A stretch of 64,000 nucleotides of DNA, taken from contig NZ_NKYE01000006.1 of NCBI RefSeq assembly GCF_002262875.1, forward strand, positions 248,001 through 312,000. Reading direction: 5' to 3'. The DNA comes from Amycolatopsis antarctica (lineage in GTDB: Bacteria; Actinomycetota; Actinomycetes; Mycobacteriales; Pseudonocardiaceae). The notes beneath the pieces were generated by a model. It was not told the DNA's origin, ran no database searches, and worked only from the letters and a program-made list of their open reading frames with translations. Of this stretch, positions 9,930 through 20,532 are shown one piece after another (the first letter of the stretch is position 1; each line of letters opens with the position of its first letter). The position numbers and the translations under genes are program-made.

Positions 9930-11456
9930 TCAGGGTCCGAGGACGGGACCGACCGGGTAGGCGTTCCACCGCTGGTCGTCGACCGCCTCGAGCGCCGAGT
10001 CGTTCAGTTCGGCGATCTCGTCCGAAGCGATCGGCCAGAGCGCGCCGTCGTCGAGCAGCAGGCCGGTCCCGGAGCCCGGCGCCCGTAGCGCCGGCGCCCC
10101 GGCCCGCAGGCGGGTCGCGACCGGGAAGGTGTCGAGCACGGGCAGCCGGCGATCCAGCACGCGGCCGGCGAGCGCCTCCGCCACCGAACGACGGTCCACC
10201 CGCACGACCTTCCCCTCGACGACCACGTCCATGGTGCGCACCGGGGAGGGCATCGCGACACCGTCGAGTACGCGCAGGGTGCGCGCCGGATCCGTGCAGG
10301 CACCGACGCCCTGCAGGTCGATGCCGTAGTGCCGGAGATCCGTCGGCGCCCCTGCCGCGCCGGTGACGGTCGCACGGACCACGTCGACCGGCACCCGGTC
10401 ACAGGGGTCCCTGGTGGAGATCCTGGCGTGCCCCTCCGGTTCCCGGAGCAGGCCGGGACCCTCCCGCCACGGGCCCGGGATGATCACCGGTTCGAAGGGG
10501 TTCGCGGTGAACTCCCGGTCCCAGAAGGTCAGGGTGGTGCCGTCCCGGGTCTCGTGCGCGATGGCGAAGGCGTCGAGAGCGTCCACCCACATCAGGTCGG
10601 CGCTGAACGCGTCGACCAGTGAGTCCGTGCGCGGCGCACCCGTCCCCGGCGCGGGACGGAAACCGTCCGCCTTCAGCGCCTGCACCTCGGTCGTGAACGC
10701 GGGATCCTTGGCGCGCACGACGAACTGTCCTGCGCCGTTCCAGCCGGCCTCGCGGCCGGTGGTGTCGGTGAACATCAGGTAGAACCAGCCGTCCAGGTGG
10801 ACGGCGGCGGGCTGGCCCGCTCCGTAGGTGTTGTCCCGGTGTGTGTCGTGCGCCGGGTCGACGACGGGCTCACCGCCGTTGGCACGCGCCCACGAGATGC
10901 CGTCGGTGCTCGTGGCCAGGCCGATCGAGTTGCCGAGCGCGTGGTCACCCGCGGCGCCGGTGTAGTACATGTAGTACGTGCCGTTCACGCGGATCACCGA
11001 CGGATCGCAGGTGTGCACCCCGTCGAAACCACCGGGATTGCCGGACAGCACCGGCACCGGCACCGGTGCGGCACCGTCGGGTCCGGTGAACGGCTCCTCG
11101 ATGTCCGCGGCCTCCGCGTGCAGGATGTCGTCACCCGCCGGCGGAGCGGCGCCGTACTGACTGCACCACCACATCCGGGTGCGCCCCTCGTCCCGCATCA
11201 CCGCGGGCGCGTAGTTGTACGGCGCGTCGGCCCCGCCCGCGGCGATCACCGCGTCGCTCTCCCGGGAACTGTCGGTGGCCAGTGCGACGGCCGGCCGGTC
11301 CGGTGGCGGATTCTGCCCCTCCGTGGTCCCGCCCACCGTCCGCTCGCCAGGGCGGGGTTGCGCGTCGCTGGGCGAGCAGCCCGCGACGACCACGGCCGCG
11401 AGGACGAGCGCGACGGGCAGGACGGCAGGCCGCCGTCTCCGGTGCGAAGCACGCAT
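9930..11456 (-). CDS. Secreted lipoprotein with a five-bladed beta-propeller sugar-hydrolase-like domain
   Basis: A 508-residue exported lipoprotein. Residues 1-27 form a signal peptide (RRRR, hydrophobic stretch, lipobox VAGC with Cys27). The body has recurring propeller strands typical of GH43/GH32-like proteins: YNYAPAVMRDEGRTRMWW, CDPSVIRVNGTYYMYYTG, GIGLATSTDG-like SIGLATSTDGISW, and GQPAAVHLDGWFYLMFTD. Acidic residues in these motifs could serve a hydrolase, but I cannot assign the catalytic set or the sugar. The start has a GGAGGTAGGG ribosome binding site. The 128 bp downstream hold short GTAGCCGCGCG repeats and no gene. Confidence 0.75.
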   Translation of the reverse strand: MRASHRRRRPAVLPVALVLAAVVVAGCSPSDAQPRPGERTVGGTTEGQNPPPDRPAVALATDSSRESDAVIAAGGADAPYNYAPAVMRDEGRTRMWWCSQYGAAPPAGDDILHAEAADIEEPFTGPDGAAPVPVPVLSGNPGGFDGVHTCDPSVIRVNGTYYMYYTGAAGDHALGNSIGLATSTDGISWARANGGEPVVDPAHDTHRDNTYGAGQPAAVHLDGWFYLMFTDTTGREAGWNGAGQFVVRAKDPAFTTEVQALKADGFRPAPGTGAPRTDSLVDAFSADLMWVDALDAFAIAHETRDGTTLTFWDREFTANPFEPVIIPGPWREGPGLLREPEGHARISTRDPCDRVPVDVVRATVTGAAGAPTDLRHYGIDLQGVGACTDPARTLRVLDGVAMPSPVRTMDVVVEGKVVRVDRRSVAEALAGRVLDRRLPVLDTFPVATRLRAGAPALRAPGSGTGLLLDDGALWPIASDEIAELNDSALEAVDDQRWNAYPVGPVLGP

Positions 11457-11549
11457 GCCGAAGCCCTACCTCCATCCCTCGCACCCGCGAGCCGATCCGT
11501 CCGAGACGGGACCGACCCGGCCCGCGTATGCGGCCAGTCTACGGAGCCA

Positions 11550-12521
11550 TCACCCGTTCGGGCGCCAGGGCGTCGACGGATCCGGCGAGGGCGAGCCGGC
11601 GGGCATGGTGACGGGCGTCGTGGCGACCAGCTCCACCTCGAATCCGTCCTCGTTCTCCAGGTACGCGGCGTAGTGCTCGGGCCCGCCGGCATGCGGGTGG
11701 CGATCGGCGAACATGAGCGACCAACCGTGTCCGGCGGACGCGGCGGTGAGGGCCCGGACCCGGGCGCGGGTCCCGGCGTGCAGCGCGAGGTGGTTGAGTC
11801 CCGGACGCAGGCGTTCGTGCCTCCCGTCCGACATCGCGGGCGACTGCTCGACGACCAGGTACGTCGGGCCGAGCTGCCAACTCACGCCCGCGGACCAGCG
11901 CTGGAACTCCCGCCACCCCAGTTCGCCGAGCAGCCAGCCCAGGCTGGCCTCGGCGCGCCGCAGGTCCGGCACCCAGAGCTCGATGTGGTGCGGCCTGCCC
12001 TCCGGGACCGGCAGCGCGACGCACACCCGATGCGCGGCACCGCGGTGGAATCCGCCGCCGACGTCGAGGAAACCCAGTCGCCGGGCCAGGTTCCGGCCCA
12101 CGGTGTCCGACTCGTGCAGCAGCGTCCACACCGCGGGGAGGGCGAGGGTGCGCAGTCCGTGGTCCACCAGTTCGCGGACCGCCTCGATGGCCGGCCCCCG
12201 GTCGGCGAGGACCGGATCGAGGAACCAGCGGAGCTCGGTCACCCCGCCCGGGAGTTCTCCGGACGGTCGCAGCGACGCCAGGCCGACGACCTGGCCGTCG
12301 AGATCCAGCAGCCAGTCACCGAGCCCCTCCTGGCCGGCCTGGGCGGCCCGCTCCAGCACACCGCGCCGGACCGCTTCCCGGCCGCCCACCTCTTCCGCGG
12401 GCTGCCGGGCGCCGCCGGTGGTTGCGAGCAGGCGCACGGCGGCGTCGACATCGTCCGGGGCGGAGGTGAGGCCGCGCAGCACCAGGCGCCCGGCGCGCAG
12501 TTCCGGAACCTCGTCGGCCAT
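11550..12521 (-). CDS. GNAT acetyltransferase-VOC (glyoxalase-fold) fusion protein
   Basis: A 323-residue two-domain protein. Residues 1-165 look like a RimJ/RimL-type GNAT domain (LRAGRLVLRGL at the start; GPAIEAVRELVDHGLRTL, then ESDTVGRNLARRLGFLDVGG at the end). Residues 170-305 form a VOC domain starting HHIELWVPDLRRAEASLGWLLGELGW and ending with HYAAYLENEDGFEVELV, whose His and Glu would be metal ligands. The start is the ATG at 12521, 16 bp after the aroQ stop, so it is probably the distal gene of the aro operon. Substrates of both domains are unknown. Confidence 0.8.
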   Translation of the reverse strand: MADEVPELRAGRLVLRGLTSAPDDVDAAVRLLATTGGARQPAEEVGGREAVRRGVLERAAQAGQEGLGDWLLDLDGQVVGLASLRPSGELPGGVTELRWFLDPVLADRGPAIEAVRELVDHGLRTLALPAVWTLLHESDTVGRNLARRLGFLDVGGGFHRGAAHRVCVALPVPEGRPHHIELWVPDLRRAEASLGWLLGELGWREFQRWSAGVSWQLGPTYLVVEQSPAMSDGRHERLRPGLNHLALHAGTRARVRALTAASAGHGWSLMFADRHPHAGGPEHYAAYLENEDGFEVELVATTPVTMPAGSPSPDPSTPWRPNG

Positions 12522-12537
12522 GCCCACCGGGTTCCGG

Positions 12538-15873
<3,336 letters not shown>

Positions 15874-15960
15874 GTCACGATCCTTCCACGTCGTCCGCAT
15901 GCGGCACGCACAACCCCGTGCTGGGGTCCCGCGGCCCACGATCAGGTCTGTCCGGCCCGC

Positions 15961-16617
15961 TCACCCGGCGGGACGCACCGCCTGGAACACCGTCAGCAGC
16001 CAGGCCGCGGCCAGCATCCCGGGCCCGTGCGGGACACCCGAACGCCACGAGTCCGACCGCCGTAGCGCACCCGCCGCGGCGAACAGCACCGTCACGATCG
16101 CCGCCAGCACCGCGGCGAGGACGAGCGCGGTCCAGCCGAGGGCACCGAGCACCGCTCCCAGGGCGAACGCCAGCTTGACGTCGCCGGCGCCCAGCGAACC
16201 GGGCGACACCGCGCGCACCGCCGCGTGCACGCCTCCGAACAACAGCGCCCCGGTGAGGGCGCGCACGGCGAGGGGGCTGCCCGGGCCGCACCACGCGGCG
16301 ATCGCCAGCCCCATGGTGAATAACGGCCATGCGCCCAGCGTCAGCACATCGGGCAGCCTGCGGTGGCGCAGGTCCGCCGCCACGAGCGGCACCGCCATGA
16401 ACGCGACGCCCAGCGCCGTGGGCAGCCACCAGCCCGGCAGCGCACCCGCCTGCCAGCGCAGACCGGTGACCGCCCACAGAAACGCGGTGACACAGGCGCA
16501 CGGCCAGGCGGGCACCACGGCGGGATGCACGCCGGTACGCAACAACCGGGCGCCCAGCAGCCCGGCGGTGGCTCCGGCCACGAGGAGAACGATGATCGAC
16601 ACGGTCACGGCGACCAC
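15961..16617 (-). CDS. Prepilin peptidase (A24 family)
   Basis: A polytopic inner-membrane aspartyl protease, about 218 residues from the GTG at 16617, with around six hydrophobic segments. The two catalytic aspartates sit in VAADLRHRRLPDVL and GSLGAGDVKLAFALG (GxGD motif). It would process type IV or Flp/Tad-like prepilins, but no pilus genes are in the window. The start is uncertain: an in-frame ATG at 16776 would add 53 residues without obvious domain character. It is separated by 87 bp from aroC. Confidence 0.85.
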   Translation of the reverse strand: MVAVTVSIIVLLVAGATAGLLGARLLRTGVHPAVVPAWPCACVTAFLWAVTGLRWQAGALPGWWLPTALGVAFMAVPLVAADLRHRRLPDVLTLGAWPLFTMGLAIAAWCGPGSPLAVRALTGALLFGGVHAAVRAVSPGSLGAGDVKLAFALGAVLGALGWTALVLAAVLAAIVTVLFAAAGALRRSDSWRSGVPHGPGMLAAAWLLTVFQAVRPAG

Positions 16618-16823
16618 TGTCGGCCTGCCGCCGCGAGCGGGCAAGCTCGTTCGGCCACGACTGGACCGCTCGTTCGGAAATCCGGCGAACCTCACCCGGA
16701 CGAGGGCACCCGGCCCGCCGAGCTCCGGCACCGAGGCCACCCCGGTCACGATCACGACGCGCCCGATTCGGTGCATTTCGCCCGTCGAGCGAACCTGATC
16801 ACGCGCTGACTCGTATCCGGTGT

Positions 16824-17246
16824 ATGGCAATCCATCACGGGCACACCCGCCGCACCGTCCTGACCACCGGAGCCGCCGCCGCGCTCGGCGTGACCGCGCT
16901 GACCGCCTGCGGGCCCGAGGAGCCCGCCGCTCCGGCCGCCGCCGCACCGGGCAGCCCGCTCGCGGCGCTCGCCGACATCCCGGTGGGCGAGGCGAAGCTG
17001 GTCGCCGGCCCGGACGAGGAGGAGATCGTGCTGGCGCGGCCCACCGAGACGACGGCGGCCGCGTTCAGCGCGAGCTGCACCCACCAGGGCTGCAAGGTCA
17101 AGGCTGAGGGCAAGGACCTGACCTGCCCGTGTCACGGTTCGGTGTTCGACGCGCTGACCGGGGCCGTGCGCACCGGGCCGGCGACCGAACCGCTGCCGCC
17201 GATCGCGGTGTCGGTACGGGAGGGCCAGATCGTCTCCGGCGCCTGA
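16824..17246 (+). CDS. Tat-exported Rieske [2Fe-2S] lipoprotein
   Basis: A 140-residue Rieske ferredoxin-like protein. The N-terminus has a twin-arginine motif (HTRRTVLTTG), a hydrophobic stretch and a lipobox LTAC (Cys29), so it should fold in the cytoplasm and be anchored outside. The cluster ligands are in CTHQGCKV and CPCHGSVFD. An Ala/Pro linker follows the signal. It is convergent with the EIIA gene (4 bp gap). The electron partner is unknown; it is too small for a bc1 Rieske subunit. Confidence 0.92.
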   Translation: MAIHHGHTRRTVLTTGAAAALGVTALTACGPEEPAAPAAAAPGSPLAALADIPVGEAKLVAGPDEEEIVLARPTETTAAAFSASCTHQGCKVKAEGKDLTCPCHGSVFDALTGAVRTGPATEPLPPIAVSVREGQIVSGA

Positions 17247-17250
17247 GTCG

Positions 17251-17784
17251 TCAGGCGCGCCAGGTGAACAGCGGGTCTCCCGGCCGTACCGGGAGGCCCT
17301 CCGGGTCGTTCCCGGCCGGGCCGTTCCCGGCCGGGCCGTCCGGGCGCAGGCCGTCGAGCGCCCCGGTGACGGCGTCCAGCGCGATCACCGGAACGTGCAA
17401 GTCGTAGCCGTCGGCGCGCAGCGCTTCGGGTTCCCAGGTAAGCATCGGCTGTCCCGCACGCACCGCCTCCCCGCGCACGACGTGCGGGACGAAACCGGCG
17501 CCGCGCCGCCGCACCGTGCCCAGACCGAGATGGACGAGCACGGCACGCCCGTCGTCGGTCACCACCACGAAGGCGTGCGGGTGCAGGGTCGCGACAGTGC
17601 CGTCGACGGGGGCCACCACGGTGATCGCGGCGCCCGGCCCGCCGTCTTCCCGGGCCGTGATCGCCGGATCGACCGCCACGCCGGGGCCGACGGAGCCGCC
17701 GGCGAACACCGGATCCGGCAGGGCCGCCAGTGGGACCACCCGCCCCGCCACCGGACTGCCGACCGCGAGGTCCGTCGTGCTCAC
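17251..17784 (-). CDS. PTS glucose-type EIIA component (orphan)
   Basis: A 177-residue EIIA-Glc (Crr-like) domain. It starts from the GTG at 17784 after GGAGGGCGG. PVAGRVVPLAALPDPVFAGGSVG opens the fold and VLVHLGLGTV carries the phospho-accepting histidine. No HPr, EI or EIIBC gene is near, so it must work with components elsewhere, in sugar uptake or regulation. The C-terminal region contains a Gly/Pro/Asn-rich insertion (DGPAGNGPAGND). Confidence 0.9.
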   Translation of the reverse strand: MSTTDLAVGSPVAGRVVPLAALPDPVFAGGSVGPGVAVDPAITAREDGGPGAAITVVAPVDGTVATLHPHAFVVVTDDGRAVLVHLGLGTVRRRGAGFVPHVVRGEAVRAGQPMLTWEPEALRADGYDLHVPVIALDAVTGALDGLRPDGPAGNGPAGNDPEGLPVRPGDPLFTWRA

Positions 17785-17960
17785 GCCGTCCGCCCTCCGT
17801 CCTCCGTCACGGCCCGTTCCACCTTCCCCGGGTGCCGGCATCGACACCGGGATCCGCCAGTCTGCCGCCCGTGCCGCCCGAACGCACAACGGCGATCGCG
17901 GGCCGCGCGAGGAGGTCACCGTGGCCGTCTCCCCCGGGGCTCACCCGCGTCGTGGTCACC

Positions 17961-17966
17961 TACCCT
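17961..17966 (+). promoter_or_regulatory. -10 element before the serine hydrolase gene
   Basis: TACCCT fits TAnnnT and ends 7 bp before the ATG at 17974, so the transcript is probably leaderless, as for the gene at 9262. No ribosome binding site is visible. Confidence 0.4.
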
Positions 17967-17973
17967 GAGCGCC

Positions 17974-18786
17974 ATGGAAAGCCTGCAGTCGATCCGGCAG
18001 TGGCCGGTGGACAACGCCGCCGCCTCCGTGATCAGCGCCGACGGCACCGTCCTCGCCACCGCCGGGGACGCCGGGCACCGGTACGCGCTCGCCTCGGTCA
18101 CCAAGCTGCTGACCGCCTACACGGCGTTGATCGCGATCGAGGAGGGCGTGGTCGAACTGGACAGCCCCGCCGGGCCGGAGGGCGCGACCGTGCGGCACCT
18201 GCTGGCACACACCGCCGGGCTCGGCTTCGACTCCCGCGCGGTGATGGCCGCGCCCGGTGACCGGAGGCTGTACTCGAACGCCGGTTTCGAGGTGCTCGCC
18301 GAGACCCTGGAGGCACACTCCGGGATCGCGTTCGCCGACTACCAGGCGGAGGCTCTGTTCTCCCCGCTCGGCATGCGCCACACCGTGTTGGACGGCTCGC
18401 CCGCGGCGGGCGCGGTGTCCACGGCGGCCGATCTCGGCCTGTTCGCGGCCGAACTGCAGAGCCCGTCCCTGCTGAACGAGCGGACGGTCACCGAGGCGAC
18501 CGCGGTCGCGTTTCCCGGCCGCACCGGCGTCCTGCCCGGGTACGGCCACCAGAAGCCGAACGACTGGGGTCTGGGCTTCGAGATCCGCGACCACAAAAGT
18601 CCACATTGGACAGGCTCGGCGAGTTCTCCGCGCACGTTCGGCCATTTCGGCCAGGCCGGCACGTTTCTCTGGGTCGATCCGGATGCCGGGCTGGCCTGCG
18701 TGAGCCTGGCGGACCGGGCGTTCGGGCCGTGGGCGGTGCGGGCGTGGCCGATGTTCACCGACGCGGTGCTCGCCGAGCTCGCCTGA
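17974..18786 (+). CDS. Serine hydrolase of the beta-lactamase/class C PBP fold
   Basis: A 270-residue cytoplasmic protein. The nucleophile motif SVTK (SxxK) is near residue 41, YSN (YxN) near residue 93, and HFGQAG stands in the position of the third motif (HxG, replacing KTG). No signal peptide is present, so it is more likely an esterase or peptidase than a cell-wall enzyme or resistance factor. It contains the dispersed palindrome at 18599-18611. It ends 22 bp from a convergent dehydrogenase. Confidence 0.88.
   Translation: MESLQSIRQWPVDNAAASVISADGTVLATAGDAGHRYALASVTKLLTAYTALIAIEEGVVELDSPAGPEGATVRHLLAHTAGLGFDSRAVMAAPGDRRLYSNAGFEVLAETLEAHSGIAFADYQAEALFSPLGMRHTVLDGSPAAGAVSTAADLGLFAAELQSPSLLNERTVTEATAVAFPGRTGVLPGYGHQKPNDWGLGFEIRDHKSPHWTGSASSPRTFGHFGQAGTFLWVDPDAGLACVSLADRAFGPWAVRAWPMFTDAVLAELA
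18599..18611. repeat. Dispersed palindrome GTCCA-CAT-TGGAC
   Basis: An exact GTCCA-N3-TGGAC copy inside the serine hydrolase gene. Here it is read in a different codon frame (Ser-Pro-His-Trp-Thr) from the copies in other genes. Confidence 0.6.
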
Positions 18787-18808
18787 ACAGCCCCGGCGTC
18801 CGACCTCG

Positions 18809-19753
18809 TCACTCTTCCAGCAGGCGCACCGGTTTCCCTGCGCTGAACGCGGCGATCTCGGCCACGGCGTCGGTGAAGAAGACCTCGTACACCTCTTCGG
18901 TGACATAGCCGATGTGCGGACTGAGCACCGTGTTGGGCTGTCCCCGCAGCGGATGGTCGACGGGCAGCGGCTCGGTGTCGTAGACGTCGAGCGCCGCGCC
19001 CGCGATCGTGCGCCCGCGCAGTGCCCGCAGCAGCGCGTCCTCGTCGACGATCGGCCCGCGCGAGGTGTTCACCAGCCACGCGGTCGGCTTCATCAACGCC
19101 AGTTCCGCGGCGCCGATCAGCCCGCGACTGCGGTCACCGAGGACAAGGTGCACCGAGAGCACGTCCGACCGGCGCAGCAGATCGTCCTTCGACACCGCCG
19201 TCACGCCGTGCTCGGCGGCCCGCTCGGAGGTCAGGTTCGGGCTCCACGCGATCGTCTCCATGCCGAAGGCCTGCCCCACCCTGGCCACCGCCGAGCCGAG
19301 CTTGCCCAGCCCGAGCAGGCCCAGGGTGCGGCCGTGCAGCCCGATGCCGACACCGATCTGCCAGCCGCCGTCACGCACGGAGCGCTCCTCCGCGGGCAGC
19401 CCGCGCGCGGCGGCCAGGATGAGCGCCCAGGTGTGCTCGGCGGTCGGGTGCGGGATGTATCCGGTGGCCGCGACCACGATGCCCTGTTCCCGGGCGGCGG
19501 CCACGTCGATCGCGGCGTTGCGGTATCCGGTGCTGACGAGCAGCCGCAGATCGGTCAGCCGCCGCAGCAGTTCCGCCGGGAAGCGGGTGCGTTCGCGCAT
19601 GGCGACCACGACCTCGTGCCCGGCCAGCCGGCGCACCAGCTCGTCCTGGTCGCCGATGTGCTCGGTGAACACGCTGATCTCGGCGCCGAGGGCGTCCCAG
19701 TCCGCGAAGCGCAGTGCGACGTCCTGGTAGTCGTCGAGGATGGCGATCTTCAT
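18809..19753 (-). CDS. D-2-hydroxyacid dehydrogenase family protein
   Basis: A 314-residue NAD(P)-dependent oxidoreductase. The Rossmann motif LGLLGLGKLGSAVARVG is near residue 145. The catalytic residues are Arg in VNTSRGPIVDEDAL, Glu in DVYDTEPLP and His in SPHIGYVTEE. It would reduce a 2-keto acid or oxidise a D-2-hydroxy acid; the substrate is not evident. It is transcribed away from the lasso operon and may only be a neighbour. Confidence 0.92.
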   Translation of the reverse strand: MKIAILDDYQDVALRFADWDALGAEISVFTEHIGDQDELVRRLAGHEVVVAMRERTRFPAELLRRLTDLRLLVSTGYRNAAIDVAAAREQGIVVAATGYIPHPTAEHTWALILAAARGLPAEERSVRDGGWQIGVGIGLHGRTLGLLGLGKLGSAVARVGQAFGMETIAWSPNLTSERAAEHGVTAVSKDDLLRRSDVLSVHLVLGDRSRGLIGAAELALMKPTAWLVNTSRGPIVDEDALLRALRGRTIAGAALDVYDTEPLPVDHPLRGQPNTVLSPHIGYVTEEVYEVFFTDAVAEIAAFSAGKPVRLLEE

Positions 19754-20223
19754 GCCGCCATGCTAAGCGATGCCCCACACCCTGTATCGGTGACTTTTCC
19801 GCGTGGTCCGCCTTCGGGCCCGGTACCGCTGCGACGGGAACAGGAGAAACCCGAGCGGCACATTCCCCGGTGGATACCCCGAGACCTGGCCGACAGCGTC
19901 CGTCGGCGGGAACCACGCTCCTCGGGAGCGGCGGGGACAGGAATTCTCACTTCTCGCCGACGGTGATTCATACGCCGCTTCGGCACCGAAGATGGATTGC
20001 CTCGTGATTTCATTTATTCTCGACCACAATTTCATGGTTACTCCACCGCTTTTCCATCTTCTTTTTCCAACCGTTGTTCACGGTCACGAAATTGCCACGC
20101 GGTGGGCGCGGGTCCTGATAATCTCGGCCATGCAACACCTTTCCAAGGGCCAAGCCCTACTCATAACCCCGAACAAGGCATGGCGGCATTTCCGGCATGC
20201 CAATAGAAAGGGAAGTGACTCCG
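19754..20223. other. AT-richer 470-bp intergenic region upstream of the lasso operon
   Basis: No convincing gene is present; small open frames here have poor codon use. The first part holds a short hairpin (CGCTCC-TCG-GGAGCG, 19915-19929, approximate). From about 19970 the DNA becomes unusually AT-rich for this genome (runs such as TTTATTC and CTTTTTCC). The lasso promoter is predicted near its right end. Confidence 0.6.
20092..20122 (+). promoter_or_regulatory. Predicted promoter of the lasso peptide operon
   Basis: TTGCCA (20092-20097) and GATAAT (20117-20122; preceded by T) are separated by 19 bp (18 if TGATAA is used). A start near 20130 would give a leader of about 95 nt. The elements are visible; the function is inferred from position and the AT-rich context. 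Confidence 0.45.
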
Positions 20224-20355
20224 ATGATCGAAGAGACCACCGTGTACGAGCCGCCGACTCTGGTCGAACTCGGCGACTTCGCCGACGTCACCCACGCGGC
20301 CGTACTGGGCATCTGGATCGACACGCCCTCCATCAATGGCCAGTGGACCCCGTAG
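20224..20355 (+). CDS. Lasso peptide precursor (gene A)
   Basis: A 43-residue peptide too short for routine gene finding. The ATG follows AGGGAAG at a good distance. The leader has the lasso recognition motif YxxPxLxxxG (Tyr8, Pro11, Leu13, Gly17) and Thr23 at the penultimate leader position. Cleavage after His24 gives the core AAVLGIWIDTPSINGQWTP (19 residues). Asp33 is the only acidic residue, at core position 9, so the predicted product has an Ala1-Asp9 isopeptide ring and a ten-residue tail. Most known lasso peptides start with Gly; Ala1 is uncommon. The hand-computed neutral mass after ring closure is about 2020.04 Da. The downstream genes supply cyclase, RRE and peptidase. Confidence 0.93.
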   Translation: MIEETTVYEPPTLVELGDFADVTHAAVLGIWIDTPSINGQWTP

Positions 20356-20422
20356 GTCGGCCGATCGCGGTTTCTGACGGCCCGGCCGGCGTGGCTGTCA
20401 CACCGTCCGGCTGATTCACGAA

Positions 20423-20469
20423 CGCGCGGGGTCGCCGCGGACGCCGTTCCGCCGTGGCGACCCCGCGTG
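20423..20469 (+). terminator. Strong hairpin between lasso precursor and cyclase genes
   Basis: CGCGGGGTCGCC (20425-20436) pairs perfectly with GGCGACCCCGCG (20456-20467), extended by two more pairs outside (one G-U) and by GCGGA/TCCGC inside. It lies in the 177-bp gap after the precursor stop. Such hairpins commonly let precursor mRNA outnumber enzyme mRNA; that role is inferred. Confidence 0.75.
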
Positions 20470-20532
20470 CCGTCCACCGGGGCCGAGGACGGATGACCCC
20501 CGGACCGGACGAGACACGAAACGGGAGCAGAG

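Noticed and set aside
19997..20206. 69-codon open frame upstream of the lasso precursor
   Set aside because: It lies in AT-rich promoter DNA, has no ribosome binding site and no recognisable composition.
20224..20355. Alternative lasso cores starting at Ala26 (8-ring) or Val27 (7-ring)
   Set aside because: They would put Thr23 at position -3 or -4 of the leader; the penultimate-Thr rule favours Ala25 and a 9-residue ring. MS is still needed.
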